Notes under the pieces: generated by a model | Told to the model about the DNA's origin: nothing | What the model saw: the letters and a program-made list of their open reading frames with translations, nothing else | Databases searched by the model: none | Made by a program: the position numbers and the translations under genes | Shown here: positions 30,989 through 42,149 of the stretch, piece after piece | How the letters are laid out: each line of letters starts with the position of its first letter | Numbering within the stretch: the stretch's first letter is position 1 | Assembly: GCA_944739405.2 (NCBI GenBank) | Contig: OX123197.2 | Coordinates: forward strand, 56,768,047 to 56,832,046 | DNA from: Euclidia mi | Taxonomy: Eukaryota > Arthropoda > Insecta > Lepidoptera > Erebidae | Length of the DNA stretch: 64,000 nucleotides | Reading direction: 5' to 3'

Positions 30989-31400
30989 AAAGTATTATAA
31001 ATATAATATAATATATATAAATAAACAAATAATAGATGAATATAAATTAAAACAATAATAAATTAATAATAAAGAAAGAAAATATATACGTACTTATTTG
31101 ATGCAAATAATCTATCTCTGCACCACCCGCCAGCTGACACACAATATAGATAATAATACAAACAAAACGCACAATTAGATACAAGTAATAATGAAACGTA
31201 ATATATCAATGCAATTTCCGAACGCAACTTCAAATCAACATAACGTCAAAGTGACAATTTCTCATAACTGTTTTGACAATAAGCTACTTATTTGTTTATA
31301 ATGTTTTAGATTTACAAATAAAAATCCCTGCGATCTTCATATCAACCCCAAATGTCAACATTTAAGTCACAATACATTTTAATAAATATCAATCAAAGTG

Positions 31401-33059
31401 AAATAAAAAAAAATGATGAAGTAAATTAACTAAAACTGTTGCCTAATGAAGTTATCAAGTTATATAATGTTTAGAAAAGTGTATGGCGAAACGTTATAGC
31501 GAATTACAGCGATAATACTAGAATAATCTATACTATAATAAAACTGTAGAGGTGAAAAAGTCTGTACATTAAAGATATTTTGACGAAAATTAGCTAAAAA
31601 ATCTAGGAAAATGCTAAAAAGCAATACTCGATAATTTTTAGAATTTATGTCTTTCTGTCTGTCTGTCCGACGTCTTTCCCTATGTTGCTAAAGATCTCTA
31701 AAATGGCGAAACTGATTTCAATAAAACTTACACTCATGTACAAAGGATACTCAAACCTATAAAATAGTATATGTTACATCACAATCGGTTGAGTGGTTTC
31801 CGGTGTACAGCTTGACCTCTCCTTTGTACGTAGTCCCAAACAAAACAGGGATCATCCAAAACTGGATATAGGTATATGTGATGCCATCTATGATCATTAT
31901 AAGTTTGTTAGTAAAAGTATAGTTAGTCTAAAAAGGTACCTTCGAAGTGTTTTATGGCTATTTACCCGACTTTAAAAAAGGAGGTGATTCTTAATTTCGT
32001 CAGTATATTTTTACACTGGAACCGAGGATATTTATAGTTATCCTTCCGACCGATAGATGTCACTATTTTAAAATAATTTTCTAGCAAAATAAATGTTTCT
32101 TGCAAAAAAGACAATAATTATGTGTCGGGTATCTTTCTGTTATTAAAAAATAATAGAGTATAATATTCGGCACTTTAAAAAACAAAACGTCTCTGTGTCA
32201 AAATTTATTACAATGTCCACTGAAACGGTCAATCTCATTTATTTAAAATTATTATGTTTATATAATAGTTATATAATCATTTCATTTTATTGATAAAAAC
32301 AATTAGTATAGATCCTTTTTTCAATAAATTGTCGATTAGTCCATATTATTTTCTATCTCGGTCGGTTTGTATATGTAAACATAGATGACGTTTTCTGAAT
32401 GGCGGTGTTAAGATTCGCCGTGGATTGATGAGGTTCTCGGTTAATTTTCTTTCGTTTTCGTCGGATTGGTGTCTTAGTCGTTTCTTTTGAATAATGAATG
32501 TGGATGTGTTTCTTTGATTTCTTTCGTTCGTTCCTGTTCTGTACTTATACAGGTGTCTCATTATTCCCAAATTCCCACACCTCACGTACGTGGGAATCCG
32601 TGGGTGGGAGACTGAGGCCTCAATTCAGGTAAAACAGAGAGATAATGTTGTGTATAAAGAAAGTCTCTAATGATATCCCTACTATCCCTACTTCCCTTCT
32701 CATATTATGAATTCGAAAGTGTATATGTATGTATGTTCCGTTTTCACGCTAAAACGGCTGAACCGATTTTGTTGAAATTTAATCCTACTAATATTATAAA
32801 TGTGAAAGTTATTGAAGATGTATGTATAGATGGATGGATGGATGTTTTGAAATGAAACTTTAGAGTAATATAGTTTATACATCAGAATAACACATAGGCT
32901 ACAATTTATAAAAAAATTGTATAATGTTGCCATAATATAAGGAAAAGTATCAACTAAGTCGGCAAAAATCCTGAACTCTGAAAGCTGTCTTCGCGTGCGT
33001 TGCCTAAACCGTAAAAGTTACTTGAAAATAATGTACGGTGAAATTGTTAATCATAGAGG
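31401..33059. other. Non-coding stretch with Helitron-like fragments
   Basis: 'tctatactataataaaactg' (31527) and 'tcctactaatattataaatgtgaaag' type words (about 32784) resemble the 5' ends of short insect Helitrons. A piece with 'acgctaaaacggctgaaccgatttt' (32745-32772) is the adjoining internal segment of that repeat class. No intact element and no gene were recognised. The ORFs at 32346-32585 and 32670-32933 have no motifs. Confidence 0.4.
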
Positions 33060-33520
33060 CTCACTATGAAAAATTCAAGATGGCTGCCGTCACAAAATGG
33101 CGGATTACTTATTTTCCACAAAATACCTCAATACGGGTATCAAATAAAAGGGCTTGATTCGTAGAATAGAGCTCACTATAAAAAATCCAAGATGGCTGTC
33201 GCTGCAAAATGGCGGGTTACATATTTGCCACAAATACCTCAATATGGGTATCGAATGAAAGGGCTTGATTGGTAGAATAGGCTCACTATGAAAAATCCAA
33301 TATGGCTGCCACCACAAAATGGCTGATTACATATTTTCCACAAATACCTCAATATGGGAATCAAATGAAAGGGCTTGATTGGTAGAATAGACCTTACTAT
33401 TAATAATCCAAGATGGCCGCCGCCACAAAATGGTGGATAACTTATTTTCCACAAATACCTCAATATGGGTATCGAATGAAAGGGCTTGATTGGTAGAATA
33501 GACCTCACTATGAAAACAGA
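33060..33520. repeat. Tandem satellite, 4.1 units of about 110 bp
   Basis: Units start at 33060, 33172, 33282, 33393 and (partial) 33504, giving periods of 112, 110, 111 and 111. Each contains 'ccaagatggctgc', 'acaaaatggcgg', 'ccacaaatacctcaatatggg' and 'gggcttgattggtagaatag'. Units differ by several per cent, so the array is not brand new. Minus-strand ORFs through it are produced by the repeat itself. Confidence 0.95.
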
Positions 33521-34227
33521 ATGAGAAGTATTAACAAACAAAACTAAAAACTAGAAAATAAAATAAACTAAAAAAAACATTTATTTTAATTCTGGGCGTA
33601 GCGTATCCAGAATAAACATTATGATAGAAATTTCACTTGCCCAACGATTTTATATTTGTCTGATCAATACCCCAGATTGATGAGAAGTTTGGTGCGATCT
33701 GGCAGCTAGGACTCACCGAATTACTTTTTAGCTTTTGGTACATAACCTAACTAGATCATTTTTATTGTAATAAAACAGTGTAACACAAAAAATATGTTTT
33801 TAAAATGCTCATTCTAGAGTAGTGTAGTTATCAAATTGTTTTCAAAATTGATAGATTTATTGCCTTTAGTATTTAATGTAGATGAACTTTGTCTTTACAG
33901 TACCTAAGTAGTTTGGACGAATAGTTAAAAAGTTATCACGATATAATTGAAATAAGCGCAGCGTCATTCAAAGCGCTTACTATGAGTTGGCGCTCTAAAG
34001 CGCAGCGGGGCAGAGGGGCGGTCTGATTATGTACTTTGTGGTAATGCTTTCAGTTTTATTTTTGCTGCTATTCTATTCAGTAGATACATAAGCTCTTCAA
34101 AAACTTGAATAATATACCTACATACTAATCTTTACCTAAAGTTTGACGACTATGAAAACAAAAGTAATTTTAAGTAGGTATTATCTGTGTATATGTATGC
34201 TACACGGCTAATGTGCAGATCCGTTTG
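33521..34227. other. Unassigned stretch
   Basis: No gene or repeat boundary recognised. Confidence 0.35.
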
Positions 34228-34323
34228 TGATGAAATTTGATATGGATAGTCTGAAACCTGGGGAAGTACAAAGGCTACTCTTTATTAAAATTTCATGCGG
34301 GCGAAGCCGCGGGCGAAAGCTAG
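34228..34323 (+). mobile_element. Helitron-like 3' end
   Basis: Ends with a GC hairpin ('gcgggcgaagccgc', 34297-34310) about 10 bases before CTAG (34320-34323), followed by T. This is the structure of Helitron 3' ends (stem-loop plus CTRR, inserted between A and T). The 5' end was not located, and the start given is arbitrary. It abuts the broken end of C4. Confidence 0.5.
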
Positions 34324-34330
34324 TTAAATA

Positions 34331-35050
34331 CTATTTACGTTGGCGAGAAATTGCTGCTGAAGTTCCGACGTCATTATTGCTCGATGTTGAAGCACTGGGG
34401 TATTTCTCCTTGAGAACGTTGAGATGCTCCATGGTAGTCAGCTTGTGACGGCTTTCATCTGCGGCTTTTACTATAATTACGCCATCCTGGGTCCAGCATC
34501 CTCTCATACCAAAATGTTGGCGGGCTTTGGAGAAGATGGATTGTCGAGTCTTTGTAAGGAACTCCTTAACTGCGACGGCTGAGCCCTTCAGCTTGGCTTT
34601 ATTCTTCCAAACTGCAGATCTGGATTCCACGGAAGTAAATCTCACAAGAAGTGGCCTGTGATGGTCTTTGTTGCGCACTCCGATCCGGTGAGAAGTATGG
34701 ATATTTAATACCGAGATATCTTTGAGGTCCATTCTATGGATAACATTAATAATAGCGGCTGTACAGTCCTCTCCGTCAACCTCTGCAACACCCAGGAATA
34801 TGAGGGCTTTTCGACGGTGCCTAGTCTCCATATCATAAACCGAGGCAGCTACCTCATTAATCTGCTTCCTGAACAGACTGAGCATGGAAAAAACCAGTTG
34901 CCTAAAGGTCCGGAACTCTTCTGCGACTTTGGCTACTGTATCCTTAGCAGGGTCTCCGGTGTGCAGCTGAGCTTCAAGTTCCGCCATGCTCTTGGAAAAG
35001 CATTCCTCCAGATTTATTTGTGCAGTTTTTATATTGGCCAATTGAGACAT
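34331..35050 (-). CDS. Family C LINE ORF1 (L1-type RNA-binding protein), copy C4
   Basis: 239 residues, ATG at 35050. An N-terminal coiled coil (about 5-75: 'LEECFSKSMAELEAQL', 'EEFRTFRQLVFSMLSLFRKQINE') is followed by an RRM-like domain ('RHRRKALIFLGVAEV', 'SHRIGVRNKDHHRPLLVRF') and a basic C-terminal domain ('AVKEFLTKTRQSIFSKARQHFG', 'WTQDGVIIVKA'). This is the L1 ORF1p plan: a trimeric RNA chaperone that packages the element RNA. It is about 65% identical by eye to C3 ORF1. The frame is intact, but the element has lost its ORF2. Confidence 0.85.
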   Translation of the reverse strand: MSQLANIKTAQINLEECFSKSMAELEAQLHTGDPAKDTVAKVAEEFRTFRQLVFSMLSLFRKQINEVAASVYDMETRHRRKALIFLGVAEVDGEDCTAAIINVIHRMDLKDISVLNIHTSHRIGVRNKDHHRPLLVRFTSVESRSAVWKNKAKLKGSAVAVKEFLTKTRQSIFSKARQHFGMRGCWTQDGVIIVKAADESRHKLTTMEHLNVLKEKYPSASTSSNNDVGTSAAISRQRK

Positions 35051-35152
35051 AATTTATCCAGTACAAATCTTCAGTGATATTCAAAAGGTGTGATGCGCTG
35101 GCAGGTGGTGTATGTTATTGAATGTAGTATTTACATTAGCAGATGTATTGTG

Positions 35153-35412
35153 ACTGCCTCGCTGGTCTCGCGGCATAAATGTGCGCGTGGGATCGGGAGG
35201 TCCCGGGTTCGATTCCTGGGCCGGGCAGTGTTATTGGGTTTTTCTGTCACGAAATTCTCAGTAGCAGCACGGAGTCTGGAAATGTGCCCGGTACGGCAAT
35301 AGGCTCGCCCCTTATTACGTGGGACTAAAGTATATCTGGCGAAAAGTGGGTGTAGAAACAAACCTCTGCCTACCCCTTCGGGGATAAAAGGCGTGACGAT
35401 ATGTATGTATGT
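35153..35412 (+). mobile_element. SINE S2: tRNA-derived SINE with RTE-like tail
   Basis: 10-bp target duplication ATGTATTGTG at 35143-35152 and 35413-35422. An A-box-like TGGTCTCGCGG lies near 35163 and a B box, GGTTCGATTCC, at about 35207. The tail reads 'cctctgcctaccccttcg', 'ataaaaggcgtga', then TATG repeats. It is collinear with S1 from 'ctggtctcgcggcataaatg' onward but lacks the extra head of S1. It lies in the 5' UTR of C4. Transcription would be by RNA polymerase III. Confidence 0.9.
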
Positions 35413-35570
35413 ATGTATTGTGCCACAAACGTAAGTACGTTCTAGTTATGCACTATTGCACTCAATAAAGTGGATATTTATGTTAAAAATTGACTATTTC
35501 AATAATTAAAGATTTTTGACAAAATTTTTACATGTGATAACTTTTCTACACCTACCGCCAAAAAAAACGC

Positions 35571-38500
35571 GCGCGTTTTTAGCGCTGTTTGTATTTTTTA
35601 TAAGCTGCGAACACTATTCGTGTTATTTAACAGTTACTTTGTATATTTACCACTATTAATTAACTATAAAATTAATAATTAAAAATACGGATTGTAACGA
35701 ATTTGAAAGTTACTCGGCCGGTGTTGCCAGCAAAAAAAAAAGTTTTTCTTGTACTCACCCAAAACGACTGGGACCTTAATCCTTTTCAATATTAAATGTG
35801 AATAGTACCATTAATTAGCTTTGAATATAATTTCAAACATTCAGATCACCTGTGACATCTGTGGACATTATTAGATTTCTTAATAGGCTGTTCTAGTTTT
35901 ATATAAAAACTGTCTTCTGGCTACGACTTTGCCCGTGTGGGTCGGCTATTGGAAGAAAGTTTAGACCAAATGCTATTCTTCCATGTTTTGGTAAAAGGTG
36001 ATCAGTAGATTTTTCGTGACAGAATAACAAGCTTTCATCCATCCATTGAACGATTTATCCCTATTCACAAACTTTCGCGTTTATAATATTATAAAGATAG
36101 TGCTGCAGCGATAGTTAAAAGTTTCAATGGCTTGTAGTTTGTACAATAAGCTTACGTATAAGCAATTCGCCGGCATATTATTTAAACTACCCACAAACAA
36201 AATTTATTTGAAAACCTTCCCGCTGCCTTAATTTTATTAGACTGAATCCAATTTATTGCAATAACCAATGACAGGCTAAACGTCGTTTCTCTTAGAAAAC
36301 ACTTTGTTCCACTTAAGAGGTTTTCTTGTGAAGTACGAATATCTGTAACACTTCTTATCTCAAGCCTACCATTTTCCAATAAACTAAATCCGCCACAGTA
36401 CTATAAAGTTGCTATACCTTCACTAAGTTTACGTTTGAAAATTCATATTTAATTAAGGGCTGTGATTTATGGATAATATTCTATATTTCGCCGCCATGGC
36501 ACCATCGTCAGGACACCCCCAGAGGATCCATAAATGAAACACTTGTTAAATTCACTGTTATTTGCAATATATTCTCGGAATGAACCTCACGATACAAAAG
36601 TCCGATGAAAAAGTGTCATGGCCGCCCGCGGTGGCATCAACTTAACTTACTCGGTATCAAAACATTGTACTTTTAATAACAATATTTCAATTATCGTATG
36701 TATGAACTTTTAATTTATCTTTATAATTAAGAAACAATATAGAATTCCAGTTACTTTAGCTAAAGCGCCGAAATACGTCTTGGTAAATTTAATTAGTTAT
36801 AAAATTAACAAAATGTGTTGGCGGGCGACAAAGCTAACCAAACTATTAAAGACGATATCAACCGATGCGTTAAGAAATATATGTAAATACTGAATTGTAA
36901 CACAATTTATATAATATTAATTACAAGCAAATGCAATTAATATTTTGCTGGTTATTTAGTTAAAATTACATTAAAATAATATGAACGATAACTAAAGACG
37001 GAATCTTTAGTTATCGTTTAGTTACCATTTAGTCATCTAGATGGCTCTGCTCTACGTTAATGCTTTTACAATATAACAAACCATCTCAGTACGCCCATAT
37101 ATACGTCTGTAATTAAATAAAGATCAGATTGAATCCAGTTTTGTAGAGAAAGCACTTTGCGTAATACTTAACTGTATTCTAAAGGAAATCGACGGTGGCG
37201 TCTTCTACTTTATATATTATTTATACTATAAAACTTTCAGTTTATTCTTTTAGACCATTAAGAGAATTGTGAATTTCTTAGTGTTTACATTTTATTTATC
37301 AGATTTGTAATTTTACTTCAACTTATACAGAAATGGGCATGGTTCTGATAATGCGTTTTGGCTAGATTGCGCTGACAGTGGTCATGAGCAGAGTGGTGCA
37401 GCTATGATACAACTCCATAATGGATCCAAGTCTTGAAAACGTCGATCTTACTGAGAAGGAGATTTATTTCAATCATTTATGATTTTCATTCAAATCATTA
37501 TCTATTGTAATAATAGACTTATTAACTAATGTTTCTTTTGATTACAAGTAAGCGGATATATTTATTTTTCCAGAACGGTAAGTGAATTTCATCAAACACC
37601 GAACTATTACATAATTGGAACATTAAAAATTATTATTATAATGATTTATTATTAATTGTATTTAAACATCAAACGTCTATTTCAATTTATGTTGACTTTC
37701 TTAGTACGGGAAAATATTAATATGTCACTTATCTCGCGTACAAAAAGATTTCATTATTAATGAACATCTAAGTTACTTAAACGTCTTGTCATGTTCACGA
37801 ATAGTTTTCGTATTGAATATGTAAGATATTAACTTATCTAAATTGTAATCTAACTGAATAGATATTATAGTTAAACTATACACCATCTTACATTTTCTTA
37901 TAATGAAAATTTGATTATACTTAGGCGGGTTAAAAATAAGAATGGTCTCTTCAAAGAGGTAAAAAACTTAAAGATATTATTTTGATTTTAGAAGTAAAAA
38001 CTTTCTTCAAACATTTTCTAAAAAATAAACTGAATAATATCCTGATTTTAATGAAACTTTGTATTTTTTGTCCTCTTAAAAACACCCACCTCGTAAATAA
38101 CAAGGGCTTCTTTCCTAATAGACAAAGCACGTTGCAAATACAAAGTACTTTTCTTGTCACAAAGTTACATACAAAATCAATAAAAGGTGACCCAATGAAT
38201 AAGCAAAAAGCGTACAAAGGGGAAAACTCACACTTTTTGTCAAATCATTCTATCTAATGCTTTCTATAATGTCTACATGGGATCCCATCAGTATGCCGAC
38301 AATTTCAGAGCGGTTCCATCCTTACGCAGTGTAAAATTCGAAAATATTATGCGTATAGACCCTACGAGAGGCTTACACTCTCCATTAAAGTTTGATTTAT
38401 TGGTGCCAAGGAATCATCCTCGGCCTCTTACTATATGTATCACTTACATTAGACGTATGGAAATTTTGTCCTGAAAAATTATTTGTTTTGATTGTGTTAT

Positions 38501-39384
38501 ATGTGTATCGATTTTGTATTATAGTTGATTTATTTTTTGGATGGCCTACTCGTAGGATATTAGGTTGGTATTTATGGTATAGTAGGTTTTATGGAGTCAT
38601 AAAATGTAATTTGTGATAGCCACAAATAGTTTTATTTGATGGCACTTAACGAAAGCACTATACACGCATGTTTAGGCATTACAATTGTTTTCAAAAAACA
38701 TACTCGTACAAATGACATAAAGAGCTTTCATAAAACAAGCTGTGTTTAAATTAGCAATGGAACTGAAAAACAAATTATAACAAGTATCACAATAGAACTT
38801 AAACTGCACAACTAACTTACAGGCACAATGACGTGTAAGGAATTAGGAACTTTGTAAAGTTTTGGTGTACAATTCATGTCTACCGTCAGATCTCTATCTC
38901 AATACGCGCTACTTTGTAACTCAACGTTTTCAACTGCACGCAAAACTAAAAGAAGGAATTTTGTAAAAATTTTATTGAAGAAAGTATTTTGTAGAACTTT
39001 TGTATCTTGTGGTGCTATTTACAAGTGCCTGCAGTAGGTCAGTTTTCTTTAACACAAAGTGTTTTAATTGGACGGGGTCGTACGATAAATGTTTTATAAT
39101 TAAATATATTAGCTTTGAAATAACATTGAAGAAATAATTTGTTATAAAAGAGAAATTGCATTCTATAACTTATATTTTTGTCAGTAAAAGAAAAAGCAGT
39201 TAAGTAAAAGTGAATGGCCGTTTGCCTTTATACACATTTTAAACGGATACATATTTTTAAACAGAGGCCCTAATTCATGGCACCAATGGTGATATTTGAA
39301 TCTTATTGGAATGCTATCGTGACGAGATCGTAAATTGAACAATGTGTCAACGTCGAACTATAGAAGTCAAATTAGACGTTTAAA
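35571..39384. other. Long non-coding stretch with one 15-bp hairpin
   Basis: No gene recognised. A perfect fold-back lies at 36984-37018 (arms AACGATAACTAAAGA and complement, 5-base loop). An alternating 'aaaaacgcgcgcgttttt' palindrome (about 35565-35582) sits at the 5' border of C4. Short frames at 36182-36379 and 37951-38616 have no motifs. Confidence 0.4.
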
Positions 39385-40404
39385 TCTTAATACATAAAAT
39401 CCTTGAAATGAAATGAAATGAAATGAAATTGAAATGAAATGAAATAAATTTATTTTGATCCCACACAACAAGTTACACACATATAAAATATAAGAGCAGT
39501 CAGAAGAACAAAAAAAAAATTACATAGCAATTACAACAGAATAAACAGAAATAATAATAAAACAAAGAATAACATACTTATAGGTACAGATAGTAGAAGA
39601 AAAAAGTTGTTCAAGATCAGGTGTGTGTGGTCAAAAAAGGACCCAATTCGGCATGTGCCAGGCGCATACCTGGCTCCGATTTTCAATTAGGCCCTCAAGT
39701 GACTCACGAACGAGATATCAAAAAAATATATAGGTATAAAAAGATAGATAGATACATGATAATATAAAATAAATAATGTAGTAATAGTAATAAATTTACA
39801 TAAATAAATATTTTATTAAACATAATACGTGTAAATAGCAATAAAGTTTTGTAATAAGTGTAAAATATAGACTAGTGTGCTAGTGTAAACGATAGACTAG
39901 TGTGCCGGCCATACCTACTCATGACTTTAACTTAGTTACATAACTATAACTTAGTCACTGTGTATGAAATCGGCGCCAGAGTGGCGCGTGAAGCCGTGTG
40001 GTACGGGGGGAAGCCTCAACGCCCCTTGTTTGGCCAGGACACCAGTCCAGTGGCCGCATCACAGCCGGCGTATCTGCACGCATATAAATTATACGCATTC
40101 GCGCTTACAATAATTTGATATTTTGCACGTGAATACATATTTATGAATATATATGATAACGCAGAATAAAACATTGCTTTGTGTACAAGATAAATGAGCC
40201 GAAATACTCAAGACAACTGCGTTACTGACTGACTGACAGACACGCTACAGCCGAAACTATTGGGCGCAGGAAGCTGAAATTTGGCACGTATGTTCCTTGG
40301 GGACCGTAGGGGTGCACTAAGAAGGGATTTCCCGAAATTCTCACGGGATCGGCCAAAACGGGTAAATAAAAAAAAATGCAGGCGTAGCTGCTGGCGTTCT
40401 CTAG
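39385..40404 (+). mobile_element. Short Helitron (family 2) split by an 0.8-kb insert
   Basis: The 5' end 'tcttaatacataaaatccttg' (39385) and 3' part 'gcgttactgactgactgacagac' to 'ggcgttctctag' (40219-40404) match the two halves of the intact 206-bp copy at 44318-44523. The insert between (about 39406-40218) begins with GAAAT repeats, which look like the tail of a minus-strand retroelement. No target duplication was found. It is non-coding. Confidence 0.65.
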
Positions 40405-41264
40405 TTTTATATAAAATACGAAAATTGGCCTTCAGGTTGTGGTCGACCTAATTCTTGTGACAGTCAATTTTGATTTAGTTTTTAATTATTTACAAAGGGT
40501 TTCCATTTGCTCTTTTGAAGAATATTATTGGTGATATTCCTCAAACAATTATAGTAAAAATAGTTACTTCTTACAGCTGCCACAGCAAATCACTAGTACA
40601 TTAGATAGCCACATTACACCCCTATTACTCACTCATAAAGCACAACTACCATTTTCAGAGGATAATATCATCATCATTTGATGCGGCAACAAATTGTTGT
40701 AGTTTGGTAAATTGCTCTTACCCAAGTTTTTTCACTTCGCCAACTTTCGTGATGTTGCGTTATAGTTAGCGATTTTCTGAAACGCTTTGCCTCTTTTGAT
40801 GTGAAAGAAGATTGACTGTCATTAGGGTGTGTAACTGATGTCATATGTTACAGATCATTCAACTTTTAAAGATTTTTTGTGATATCGCTTTGGTATAATA
40901 GTTGAAACTGACGATGCTAAATAAATCTCAGATTGTACACATTGCCATTGACGTCACAACATGGTGGCGGTATGCTTATGCATTTTAACATTTAATTACA
41001 TTACCCATTGACTGCATGTATGACGTAGTAGTTAAAACAGTGACCTCGTCGTTTACAACTGCGCTGAATGTCGTGGACTCGATCCCCACACGAGATCCAC
41101 AAATTGTTGTTTCGAGCCTGTGTATATTTTGAGTCTGTTGTTTGAATGCTTCTAGAAGAAACAAAAAATCCGCGACTTTCTAGCCTAGCCTTTCAGTAGG
41201 AAAGGGCTTTTATTAAGAGGGCATCAATGGACGACTTTAAGGTTAAAATTGAAATTATAAGTAA
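40405..41264. other. Non-coding stretch with a tRNA-like SINE fragment
   Basis: At about 41028-41110 a tRNA-like segment has a B-box-like 'ggactcgatcccc' after 'tagtagttaaaacagtga'. It could be a decayed SINE head. Otherwise nothing recognised. Confidence 0.35.
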
Positions 41265-41359
41265 GGTAACTTCACAAAGTATCATCTACACTGACAAATT
41301 AAATAATTCAGATACTATATTTTAATTTGTCAGTGTAGATGATACTTTGTGAAGTTACC
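41265..41359. repeat. Perfect 39-bp inverted repeat (fold-back)
   Basis: Arms 41265-41303 and 41321-41359 are exact reverse complements around a 17-base loop. It has the shape of a tiny fold-back MITE or a recent snap-back duplication. No target duplication could be defined. Confidence 0.95.
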
Positions 41360-42021
41360 ACTTGTATCCGGCATGAGCATCTTTGAGGCTGCTAAAGTAT
41401 TTCAAAGGCTGCCGAAGAATTTGGAAGGCAGCCGACTAAGCAAACAATGCTTTAAAATGCCTCAGCGGAGTCCTGTACCATGCTAGCAATAATATTTTAA
41501 TATTGTTTTCATACAAAATAAATGTATACTAATATTTCTGTAACAGTGCTGACTCGCATGTCCAGAGTATACTTTTATTAATATTTCTTTTTTTATAAGT
41601 TTGTTAGAAATATGGCAAACATTTCATGCATAACGTATTATCACACATGACATGTCTTAATAAAAATATGTGTCGTACACTTCCTTGTGTGGTTTAGTAG
41701 TTGTTGATATCCCAACGTCAGCTTCGGAACCAACATACCCATTTATATAGAGCGTTGTTATATTTTGTGGGCCACAAATATTTGCCGCATATTGTGCCCC
41801 AACGACAAATATGTGTGGCATTTAGAATAATGCGCACTGTTAACCTAGTTACATAATTATTTACAACTACCATGCTATGGCATAAAGGGCTTGGGATTGA
41901 AATATGTTGGCAGCCGCTTTAATTCATAGCTATTATACAATGTATACAGTTATTCAAATGTAAGCATTTCAAACTTAAAGCGTGTTCATGAATCATCATA
42001 TGATTAAGGAATGTCTAAAAT

Positions 42022-42078
42022 GTCATAATAAAGAACAGAACCTTAATTGAGACGTAAGGTCCTGTTCTTTATTATGAC
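42022..42078. repeat. 24-bp inverted repeat
   Basis: Arms 42022-42045 and 42055-42078 pair with a single mismatch around a 9-base loop. A tRNA-like B-box resemblance ('gagttcaacccc') lies just downstream at 42130-42141. Confidence 0.9.
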
Positions 42079-42149
42079 TGCAATCTACACTAGGTAGGTG
42101 ACGATAGCCTGAACTGATACTCAAAGAGTCTCGAGTTCAACCCCACGGT

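Larger units (their letters stand above)
27341..31400 (-). mobile_element. C2: family C LINE, ORF2 region, decayed
   Basis: Minus-strand copy of the family seen at 8150 (C1) and 61585 (C3). The 3' end has AAAT repeats at 27341-27361 and the conserved 'ggcattctctacc' and 'ggtggtgcagag' block at 27420-27460. The inter-ORF spacer (30989-31400) shares 'ctggcgggtggtgcagaga' and 'ttgcgttcggaaat' with C3 (62740-62920). ORF2 is broken into many frames, is partly deleted around 28290-28720, and is interrupted by a TTAA-flanked MITE. ORF1 is absent. The right end is estimated. Confidence 0.8.
34329..35570 (-). mobile_element. C4: 5' end of a family C LINE
   Basis: The minus strand begins with 'ttttttggcggtaggtg' (about 35551-35570), the same 5' end as C3 at 61585, then a 5' UTR interrupted by SINE S2, then ORF1. 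It is cut off right after ORF1 at about 34329, where the Helitron-like end abuts. ORF2 is missing. Confidence 0.8.

Noticed and set aside
33060..33520. CRISPR-like repeat array
   Set aside because: The whole 110-bp unit repeats head to tail with no unique spacers, and the context is eukaryotic.
33105..33541. Two overlapping minus-strand ORFs of 70 and 100 codons with internal repeats
   Set aside because: They are a by-product of the 110-bp satellite; the protein repeat follows the DNA period and matches no family.
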